DNA of 13,973 nucleotides from Nitriliruptorales bacterium (lineage in GTDB: Bacteria; Actinomycetota; Nitriliruptoria; Euzebyales; Egibacteraceae), in the NCBI GenBank assembly GCA_007126835.1, contig SLAO01000121.1, positions 1 through 13,973 on the forward strand, given 5' to 3'. Each line of letters begins with the position of its first letter. Positions within the stretch are counted from its first letter, which is position 1. The notes below the pieces were generated by a model that had not been told where the DNA came from, ran no database searches, and saw only the letters and a list, made by a program, of their open reading frames with translations. Of this stretch, positions 6,748-13,030 are shown in pieces. The position numbers and the translations under genes are program-made.

Positions 6748-8160
6748 ATGAGCGCCATACCGATCCAGCCGGACACCACACCGATGCAACCGGATGCCAA
6801 TCTCGTCGACGAGCTGCGGAATCAGCTAACCGGCGAGGTGATCGCACCCGGTGACCCCGCCTACGAGCAGGCGCGTCAGGTGCATGCGGGTGGGGTGGAC
6901 CGTCACCCGGCGGTCGTCGTCCGGCCGACCGACGCCACCGAGGTTGCCCGCGTCGTCACCATCGCTCGCGACACCGGGCTTTCGCTGGCGATCCGCAGTG
7001 GCGGCCACAGCGTCGCCGGTCACAGCGTCTGCGACGCCGGGATCACCCTCGACCTTGCGGCACTGCGCCGCCTCGACGTCGACGTCGATCAGCGCACCGC
7101 GTGGGCGCAGACCGGATTGACCGCCGGCGAGTACACCTTGGCCGTCGGCGTCCACCGGCTGGCGACAGGGTTCGGGGACGTCGCGTCAGTCGGGATCGGC
7201 GGGCTGACGCTCGGTGGGGGGATCGGCTTCCTGTCGCGCAAGCACGGCCTGACGGTCGACAGCCTGCTGGCGGCCGAGATCGTGACCGCAGACGGACAGG
7301 TCCGCCACGTCGACGCCGACCACGACCCCGACCTGTTCTGGGCGATCCGTGGCGGCGGTGGGAACTTCGGCGTGGCCACGAGATTTCGCTACCGGCTGCA
7401 CGAGGTCGACACGGTCGTCGCCGGGATGCTGATCCTGCCCGCCACGGCCCAGACGATCGCGTCGTTCGTGTCGGAGGCCGAGGCGGCCCCCGAGGAGCTG
7501 TCGGCTGTGGCTGAGGTGCTACCCGCTCCCCCGCTGCCGTTCTTGCCTGCCGAAGTGCACGGGCGCTCAATCCTCGTCGCGGCCCTGTGCTGCACCGGCC
7601 CACCCGACGAGGCCGAGCAGACGGTGGCGGCGTTCCGGGCGCTCGCGACGCCGGTGCTCGACCTCGTGGAGCGCCGGCCGTACGCAGACGTCTTTCCCCC
7701 CGAAGAAGAGCTCCCACCGTTGGTCCCGTCGTTTCACCCGCTGTTCCTCGACGGCATCGACCGTGACGCCGCCGAGATCGTCCTGGACCGCCTCGCCGCG
7801 TGGACCGCAGCCATCCCAATGCTGCAGCTGCGCGTGCTCGGAGGAGCGATGAGGCAGGTCCCTGCCGACGCCACCGCGTACGCCCACCGCCAGCAGCGGA
7901 TCCTGGCCGTGGCCGCCACCTTCTACGAGCGGCGCGACGAAGCCGCCGAGCACGAGGCGTGGGCCGCCGACCTGGCTGCCGCGCTCCCCGGCGCTGTCAG
8001 CGGCGCCTACGTCAACTTCCTCGGCGAGGTGGACGAGCCGCGGGTTCGCGACGCCTACCCCGGACCGACATGGGAGCGGCTCGTGGAAGTCAAGACCGCC
8101 TACGACCCCACCAATCTGTTCCGTGGCAACCACAACATCGCACCAAGGAGCGAACGATGA
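6748..8160 (+). CDS. FAD-linked oxidoreductase, berberine-bridge-enzyme type
   Basis: The 470-residue protein has an FAD-binding PCMH domain in about the first 220 residues and a BBE domain at the end. AIRSGGHSVAGHS holds H87, the histidine that normally bonds to the FAD 8-alpha carbon. DVASVGIGGLTLGGGIGF (144-161) is the second flavin loop; family members with doubly bound FAD have Cys where A146 stands, so here single covalent attachment is predicted. DLFWAIRGGGGNFGVAT (195-211) and the terminal YDPTNLFRGNHNI are strong family marks. Such enzymes oxidise sugars, alkaloids or polyketide-type substrates with oxygen. The start at 6748 is chosen by homology; the ribosome-binding site (GGTGGA, ten bases off) is poor and the ATG at 6784 is an alternative. 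The stop overlaps the next gene. Confidence 0.93.
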   Translation: MSAIPIQPDTTPMQPDANLVDELRNQLTGEVIAPGDPAYEQARQVHAGGVDRHPAVVVRPTDATEVARVVTIARDTGLSLAIRSGGHSVAGHSVCDAGITLDLAALRRLDVDVDQRTAWAQTGLTAGEYTLAVGVHRLATGFGDVASVGIGGLTLGGGIGFLSRKHGLTVDSLLAAEIVTADGQVRHVDADHDPDLFWAIRGGGGNFGVATRFRYRLHEVDTVVAGMLILPATAQTIASFVSEAEAAPEELSAVAEVLPAPPLPFLPAEVHGRSILVAALCCTGPPDEAEQTVAAFRALATPVLDLVERRPYADVFPPEEELPPLVPSFHPLFLDGIDRDAAEIVLDRLAAWTAAIPMLQLRVLGGAMRQVPADATAYAHRQQRILAVAATFYERRDEAAEHEAWAADLAAALPGAVSGAYVNFLGEVDEPRVRDAYPGPTWERLVEVKTAYDPTNLFRGNHNIAPRSER

Positions 8161-8960
8161 CCGAGACGTTGGAACGCCCCTCGACCGGGGTCACCGCACC
8201 GCGCTGGCGGCTGATTGCCTTCTGGCTGTCGTTGGCCGCCCTGCTCGTGCTGCACCTCGGCGAACGGCCCGAGATGCTCGCCTTCCCCGTGATCGCCTTC
8301 GACGGCGGCGACCACGCCGGTCACGAGATCCACCTGTTCGCCCAGGGGGTGTTCGCGTGGCTCGTCCTCGTCGCCATCGCCGTTCACCTGCGCCGCCCCG
8401 CCAGTCGAATCGGTGCGCTATGGAGCATCACGTTGGGCACGGCCGTCACGTTCTCCCTGCTGGCGGTCTTCGCAGATCTGCCCCCCGAGGTGGGCCCGAT
8501 CTTGTTCGCCGCCATCGCCGTCGCGGTGCTCGCGTTCCTCGCCCACCCCGCACCACTAGGCAGCAAGGTCACGTCAGAAGACCGTCCCAGTCCAGTCCTC
8601 GCTGGACTCGCCGTGGCCGCCGCGGTCCCGCTGGTCGTCTACGCCGTCGGCCAGCTGGGCATCCACCTGGCCAGCGGCCCGGCCGACGAGCACTTCGAGT
8701 TCGGTCACTGGATCATCATGGCAGCCGTCGCACTCATCCCCATCAGCCTGGCCTTCGTTGCTGCCGCCAAAGTCCCCGGCTGGCGCTTCCCGCTGTGGGC
8801 GGCCGGGCTCATGGTCGCCTCCCTGGGGGTCGCCTCGCTCGGCATCAATGCGGTCTCGCAGCTGTCCACGGCCTGGGCGCTGACCGCGATCGGCTGGGGC
8901 GTCGCGTTCATCACCGCTGGTGAGCTCGAGTCGCGCGCCGGACGATCTGGTCGCCGCTGA
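8157..8960 (+). CDS. Eight-helix membrane protein with internal duplication, unknown function
   Basis: The 267-residue protein has about eight hydrophobic segments (17-35, 58-78, 86-106, 112-129, 146-172, 182-204, 211-231, 238-254). It appears to be a fourfold-plus-fourfold duplication: in each half the first helix is followed by an acidic/histidine loop, GGDHAGHEIH (50-59) in the first and ADEHFEFGHW (176-185) in the second, and then three helices. The paired histidines (H53, H56, H59; H179, H184) could bind a metal or haem, or pass electrons to or from the flavoenzyme (inference). ATG (8157) overlaps the upstream TGA, with AAGGAG six bases before it, so both genes are made together. It matches no named family that I can recall. 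Confidence 0.85.
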   Translation: MTETLERPSTGVTAPRWRLIAFWLSLAALLVLHLGERPEMLAFPVIAFDGGDHAGHEIHLFAQGVFAWLVLVAIAVHLRRPASRIGALWSITLGTAVTFSLLAVFADLPPEVGPILFAAIAVAVLAFLAHPAPLGSKVTSEDRPSPVLAGLAVAAAVPLVVYAVGQLGIHLASGPADEHFEFGHWIIMAAVALIPISLAFVAAAKVPGWRFPLWAAGLMVASLGVASLGINAVSQLSTAWALTAIGWGVAFITAGELESRAGRSGRR

Positions 8961-9012
8961 GATCAGGTCGGATCCCCAAGGTCTCCGGCCCGCAACCGCG
9001 TCGCCTGGTGAG

Positions 9013-9909
9013 TCAGGCGCTGGCGTGCTCACCATCAGGCACGTGCCCGTCGTCAGCTTGCCCGTCGGTGGCCTCGAGGAAGGCGAGCACCGCGCTGGTG
9101 AACTGCGCGGGCACCTCCTGGTGGGGGAAATGACCGATGCCGGGAAACGACACCAACTCGCTGTTGGGCAGGTGCTCCCCCGCGGAGCGCCCGTGGGTGA
9201 TCGGGATCATGCGGTCCTGCTCGCCCCAGATCAGCAGCACCGGCAGGCGCGTGGCGAGGTAGAGGCGGTCGAGCGCGCTCACGCGCTGCCCGCGGACGTC
9301 GACGGTGGAGCGCAGCGTGTGCAGGAACGCCGAGCGCGCCTCGGTCCTCGCCAGCCGCCGACACGTCACCCAGGTCTGCTGCAGGCCGTGCCCTGGGCGC
9401 AACCCGATCTTGCGCAGGCCGCTGTCGAGCTTGTCGCCCACGGCGACGACCCGGTGGTTCAGCAGCAGCGGGAGCGCCAGCTCCGAGCCCGGAAGCGACG
9501 CGGCCCGCAGCGCGGGGCCCACCTCCCGGCCGAGCCCCCCGCTCGCGACGAGGACGAGGCGTTCGCAGCGCTCGGGAAACAGGTAGGAGAACTGCAGGGC
9601 GATGCCGCCGCCCAGGGAATGCCCGACGATCGTGGCCCGCTCGTAGCCCAGGTGATCGAGCAGGTCACGGACGACACCCGCGTACGCCCCGAGCGAGTAG
9701 TCGCCCCGGGGCTTGGCGGACTCTCCGTGCCCCAGCAGGTCGGGCGCGATCACGGTGCGCTCCCTGCCGAGGTCGTCGGCCACCTCACTCCAGTCCTCTG
9801 AGCTGCCCGCGATCCCATGCAGCAGCACCATCGGCGAGCCCCCGTTAGCCGCGCACTGGTAGCTGACCTCGTGCCCGTGGATAACCATGACGCGTCGGTC
9901 CATGGGCAA
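9013..9909 (-). CDS. Alpha/beta hydrolase-fold protein
   Basis: The 298-residue cytosolic protein is of normal length for the fold. LLHGIAGSSEDW (29-40) gives the oxyanion-hole HG, VGHSLGGG (95-102) the nucleophile elbow with S98, LLIWGEQDRMIP (226-236) the acid D232, and GIGHFPH (257-263) the catalytic H260. APDLLGHGESAKP is another family block. Members are esterases, lipases, C-C bond hydrolases or haloperoxidase-like enzymes; the sequence does not decide between them. I chose the TTG start at 9909 because GAGGAG (9916-9921, minus strand) is six bases away; the in-frame ATG at 9903 is twelve bases away and remains possible. It is convergent with the membrane-protein gene and does not share its operon. 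Confidence 0.92.
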   Translation of the reverse strand: MPMDRRVMVIHGHEVSYQCAANGGSPMVLLHGIAGSSEDWSEVADDLGRERTVIAPDLLGHGESAKPRGDYSLGAYAGVVRDLLDHLGYERATIVGHSLGGGIALQFSYLFPERCERLVLVASGGLGREVGPALRAASLPGSELALPLLLNHRVVAVGDKLDSGLRKIGLRPGHGLQQTWVTCRRLARTEARSAFLHTLRSTVDVRGQRVSALDRLYLATRLPVLLIWGEQDRMIPITHGRSAGEHLPNSELVSFPGIGHFPHQEVPAQFTSAVLAFLEATDGQADDGHVPDGEHASA

Positions 9910-10569
9910 AGGCTACTCCTCGTTAGCCCCAGGGGCTCTGCCAGCACCGCGCCACCAAACGAGGTCCGGAGAGGCCCGCATCCGTGCCCGCCGAGCCCAG
10001 ACGATCGGTGCCTGCCTCGATGAGGGCCAGGCAAAGGGCGGGCGACGTTCGGCTGCCGGCGTGCATCCCCAGCGTCGCCCGCGGGATCGCCGACCGGGAG
10101 CTCCTGCTCACCGCCAGCAGCCTCGCCTTGGGCGACGTGGTTTCCTCGCTGCCCCTGATGATGCTGATGTCGGCCGCCGTCGACGCCACACCGACGAAGG
10201 TGCGCTCGAGTCCTTCGCGGATCGGCAAGAGCACCTCCGCGCGGTGTCGCTCGCTGCTCAAGCCCGGGGCCTCGTACCTGCCCACCGACCTCGGCCCACG
10301 CGCACAGCATCTCGCGCTCGTGGACGAGGAGCACCTGACCAGACCCCACCGACCCACCGGCCATAGACCGGCAGGAGCAGTGACCCGCTGCGGGCCATCG
10401 GTCAGACCGCTATTGAGTGAGCTCGAGACGCGCCGCAGCGCCCGACCGGGACCTGACCGCGATCGAACAGACCGCGCCCCGGCGGACCAACGGGTGATCG
10501 TCATCCGAACCCGAACCACTTGCGAGAGCATGCACCCGGACCCCTCACAAGATCGAACGGGCCGCTGAC
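9910..10569. other. 660-bp stretch without a convincing gene
   Basis: Long frames are open here on both strands, including plus 9984-10568 and minus 10531-9923. These two share third-codon positions, so both show high GC3 and composition cannot tell them apart. Neither carries a motif I recognise. The minus frame has a plausible middle part (LERTFVGVASTAADISII, ARLLAVSRSSRSAIPRATLG), but its ends are Ser/Arg-rich as in shadow frames. I call no gene. The segment could be decayed sequence or the control region of the hydrolase gene. An imperfect repeat, GATCGAAC(A/G)G(A/G)CCGC, occurs near 10460 and 10552. Confidence 0.4.
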
Positions 10570-10697
10570 ATGGGAGACGAGGTCACCGCGTCGACGGCAG
10601 TGTGCTGCCGGTGTCGGTCGAGCAGGCGTGGGCGGTGCTGTCGGACACGCCATCACTTAGAGTACGAGTGGCCCCAAGGGCAAGAACGACTGTGTGA
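10570..10697 (+). pseudogene. Broken N-terminal fragment of an SRPBCC (START-like) protein
   Basis: From ATG 10570 the frame reads MGDEVT. The neighbouring frame then reads RVDGSVLPVSVEQAWAVL and SDTPSL, ending at TGA (10695-10697). Adding one C near 10587 joins them to MGDEVTRVDGSVLPVSVEQA. The pattern 'short strand, V-S-V-E-Q-A-W-A-V-L-S-D' is the usual opening of SRPBCC/polyketide-cyclase-like proteins, where the first strand leads into the first helix. The remaining hundred or more residues of the domain are missing. It appears to be a frameshifted, 3'-truncated remnant just upstream of the VOC gene. The identification rests on about 25 residues. Confidence 0.4.
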
Positions 10698-10799
10698 TGG
10701 GGACGACGATCGCGCCAAGTTGGCCAGGAGACGTATCGGTCGGTCCCGCGCGACGAATCCTGATTCCACCCGGCGTCGCCATCACTGAGGGAGCGCACC

Positions 10800-11183
10800 T
10801 TGAACATCAGATACCAAGTCGTCGTTATCGACGCTGCCGACCTCGCGCCCGTCAGCGGCTTCTGGGCCGGCGTGCTGGGCGGTGCGGTGGATGCCGAAGA
10901 TGACTGGCACATGGTCATGGATCGCGACGGAACCCCACGGATCGGCGTCCAGCTCGCTCCCAACCACGTGCCGCCCGACTGGCCGGACGGAGACCAGCAG
11001 CAACAGCTACATCTGGACCTGTGGGTCACGGACTTCGAGGCCGCCCACGACGAGGTGATCGAACTCGGAGCGGTCGTCTTGCAACAGGCATCCGACGTCA
11101 CCGCGGAGGAGGGCTTCCAGGTGTACGCGGACCCGGCCGGTCACCCCTTCTGTCTCTGCTGGCATCGCACGGCGCTGGCTTAA
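10800..11183 (+). CDS. VOC-superfamily protein (glyoxalase/bleomycin-resistance-like)
   Basis: The 127-residue protein fits a single-unit VOC (Glyoxalase_6-like) fold made of two beta-alpha-beta-beta-beta modules. The first module runs from YQVVVIDAADLAPVSGFWAG to RIGVQLAP, the second from LHLDLWVTDFEAAHDEVIELG to the typical end VYADPAGHPFCLCW. H71 and the second-module residues could bind a metal, but the usual metal-site Glu near the end is replaced by Cys/Trp, so catalysis is uncertain. The TTG start at 10800 is supported by GAGGGAG (10787-10793), whose GGGAG ends six bases before it. It stands alone on its strand after the broken SRPBCC fragment. Likely roles are small-molecule binding, resistance or isomerisation. 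Confidence 0.88.
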   Translation: MNIRYQVVVIDAADLAPVSGFWAGVLGGAVDAEDDWHMVMDRDGTPRIGVQLAPNHVPPDWPDGDQQQQLHLDLWVTDFEAAHDEVIELGAVVLQQASDVTAEEGFQVYADPAGHPFCLCWHRTALA

Positions 11184-11269
11184 CGAGTTCGCGAACCGTT
11201 CGGTAGCGGCTAACTCCTACCACCACGTCGCAATTCGCGTTGAGTTGCTCCCGAAGGACCGCGCGGCCA
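11184..11269. other. Short gap between convergent genes
   Basis: These 86 bases separate the converging VOC and nitroreductase genes. Two small overlapping palindromes are present near 11189, TTCGCGAA and CGAAC-C-GTTCG, but no clear terminator stem with a T-run is seen. Confidence 0.4.
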
Positions 11270-11977
11270 TCACGGTTTTGCTGGAGGTGCGGTGCGACCC
11301 CACCGTTCATGGAAGGCCACGTCGTGCAGCGGTCGACGTGGGGCGGGTTTGAAGTCGGTGCCGGTGAAGTAGGCGACGGGGATGAGGCCGGCTTGCGAGA
11401 CGCCCTCGGGGATATCGAGCAGGCGGGCGGCCTCGGGCTCCTCGGCGAGGTGGATCATCGTCAGCGACGAGCCCAGCCCGCGGCTGCGCAGTGCGAGCAT
11501 GAAGCTCCAGGCGGCCGGCCACACCTCCCCGTAGACCGATGAGGCGGCCATGTTCCACAGGTCGGTGTCGTAGTTCTGCGCCGTCCACATCTCGCGCTCG
11601 GCCGTGACTTGCAGGGTCGTGCACGGGATGACGTGGACGGGGACCTCGTGGAGGTGCTCGGCCAGATACCACGAGGAGGTCGACACGCGCCGGGTGGGCT
11701 CGTCGGCGGCGGCGGTCTGGGCGTCCATCATCTCGATGAACGGTCGCAGGGACCGCCGGTAGATGGCCGCGAGCGCTCGACGGATCTCGGGGTCAGTGAT
11801 CACCAGCCACCGCCAGTTCTGCAGGTTGAAGCCGGTGGGTGCCTGGAGCGCTAGCTCGAGGCACTCGTGGACCACCTCCAGCGGAACGGGCCGGGTGAGG
11901 TCGAGGCGGCGGCGCGCCGCCCGGGTGGTGGCTAGGACATGGTCGATGCTGGCGCCGTCGAGTTCGGTGAGGTGCAT
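11270..11977 (-). CDS. Nitroreductase-family FMN oxidoreductase
   Basis: The 235-residue protein has the marks of the nitroreductase fold. TTRAARRRLDLTRPV (17-31) is the N-terminal phosphate-binding Arg cluster for FMN, APTGFNLQNWRWLVI (46-60) the flavin-contacting block, and VYGEVWPAAWSFMLALRSRGLGS (148-170) the central helix with its Gly turn. The end, LIPVAYFTGTDFKPAPRRPL, with the second Arg pair, matches actinobacterial members annotated as nitroreductases. These enzymes use NAD(P)H and FMN to reduce nitro compounds, quinones or enones; the true substrate is unknown. ATG (11977) has GAGGAG five bases upstream, located in the 28-bp gap after the methyltransferase stop. The gene is therefore the second of a two-gene operon. 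Confidence 0.92.
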   Translation of the reverse strand: MHLTELDGASIDHVLATTRAARRRLDLTRPVPLEVVHECLELALQAPTGFNLQNWRWLVITDPEIRRALAAIYRRSLRPFIEMMDAQTAAADEPTRRVSTSSWYLAEHLHEVPVHVIPCTTLQVTAEREMWTAQNYDTDLWNMAASSVYGEVWPAAWSFMLALRSRGLGSSLTMIHLAEEPEAARLLDIPEGVSQAGLIPVAYFTGTDFKPAPRRPLHDVAFHERWGRTAPPAKP

Positions 11978-12005
11978 ATCGTCTCCTCAGGGGTAGCTCG
12001 GACGG

Positions 12006-12887
12006 TCACTGGGGGTTGGCAGCGGCGATCCAGTGGGCTTCGTTGGCGAGGTGGATCCGCCCGTCGGCGGCGACGAAGGGCTCCCAGGCCTCGTCCGTCA
12101 CGCGCTGCCACACCTGCTGTTGCACCTCAGCGGGTTGGTCGGCCAGCAGCGCGGAGACCGGAGGTGCCACGTCGCGGATGAACTGCGTGCACGCGTCACG
12201 GGTGGGAAACTCCCACACGGCGACGGCGGTGCCGGTCTCGACCTCGGTGAACCCGGCGTGCGTGACGACGTCCGTGAGCCGCTCAGGGTCGCCGAGCGCG
12301 AACGGCCCGGGGCGGTCCCGAGGTGGCGGGTCGATGGCGAGGGCGTCGAGGATGACCGGCAGGCACGCGGCGAACCCCACGCGGTCGGGCGGGCCCCACA
12401 CGCTGGCCGCCAGCCGGCCCCCTGGCCGCAGGACCGCGCGCAGGCGCGTGAGCGCACCGGCGGGGTCGACGAAATACTGGATCGCCGAGCGGCTGAGGAT
12501 CGCATCGACGCTGGCGGGCTCGATGTCGAGCTCCTCGGCGTCGCACTCGACCGTCTCGACCGCGACGCCGTCTAAGTCAGCCTGCGCCAACCGCTCACGA
12601 GCGGTTGCCAGCATCGCCCCGGCGATGTCGGCCAGCACGAGCCGTCCCCCGGGGGTGACCATCCGGGCGGCGGTCAGGCCGGGCTCGCCGTAGCCCGCGC
12701 CGACGTCGAGGACCGCCGCGCCGGGCGCGAGGTGCGCCTGGTCGACGAGCAGCCGGCTGAGCGTGTGGCTGCCGTCCTCGGTCTCCATCGTGGGCAGCCA
12801 GCGCTGCCAGCCGGGCGCCGCCTCGCGCCACTCCTGGCGGATGCCGTCCTTGAAGCTCACAGGGTCGAACGTCGGTGCCTGTGCCAT
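12006..12887 (-). CDS. Class I SAM-dependent methyltransferase
   Basis: The 293-residue protein contains a standard class I methyltransferase core. AVLDVGAGYGEPGL (58-71) is motif I, RLVLADIAGAML (82-93) the acidic motif II region with D87, VECDAEELDIEPASVDAILSR (113-133) covers motifs III-IV, and LRPGGRLAASVWG (153-165) is the post-motif strand. The layout resembles UbiE/Methyltransf_11-type small-molecule methyltransferases. ATG at 12887 is chosen because GAGGAG lies seven bases upstream; the frame extends to 12992 but with non-family sequence. It is the first gene of an operon with the nitroreductase and is divergent from the TPR regulator. The substrate is not evident. Confidence 0.93.
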   Translation of the reverse strand: MAQAPTFDPVSFKDGIRQEWREAAPGWQRWLPTMETEDGSHTLSRLLVDQAHLAPGAAVLDVGAGYGEPGLTAARMVTPGGRLVLADIAGAMLATARERLAQADLDGVAVETVECDAEELDIEPASVDAILSRSAIQYFVDPAGALTRLRAVLRPGGRLAASVWGPPDRVGFAACLPVILDALAIDPPPRDRPGPFALGDPERLTDVVTHAGFTEVETGTAVAVWEFPTRDACTQFIRDVAPPVSALLADQPAEVQQQVWQRVTDEAWEPFVAADGRIHLANEAHWIAAANPQ

Positions 12888-13018
12888 GGCAGATCTCCTC
12901 CTCTGGGTGGGGTCATCGGTGCGGTCAGCGACCGAGCTCATCATGCGCGGGGGTGTCGCTGCGGCCATCCGTGACCTCACGTATCTCGGCACGCAATCCC
13001 ACCGGGCGGCCTGCCTTG

Positions 13019-13024
13019 TAGAAT
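13019..13024 (+). promoter_or_regulatory. -10 element of a probable leaderless promoter
   Basis: TAGAAT at 13019-13024 is followed by only six bases (CCGGTC) before the ATG at 13031, so transcription would start at or next to the start codon. No Shine-Dalgarno sequence precedes the ATG. The -35 region (about 12996-13001) is not conserved, as is common in actinobacteria. Leaderless transcripts are frequent in this phylum. Confidence 0.6.
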
Positions 13025-13030
13025 CCGGTC

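Noticed and set aside
7800..8156. Upstream extension of the eight-helix protein frame
   Set aside because: It lies inside the FAD enzyme gene and is Arg/Ala-rich shadow sequence; the ATG at 8157 has a well-placed AAGGAG.
10583..11101. Minus-strand frame of 172 codons opposite the VOC gene
   Set aside because: Ser/Thr/Cys-rich sequence with no motif, antisense to a clear VOC gene.
12588..12607. Inverted repeat CAACCGCT-CACG-AGCGGTTG
   Set aside because: It lies inside the methyltransferase coding sequence, has only 8-bp arms and no T-run, and is explained by codon choice.
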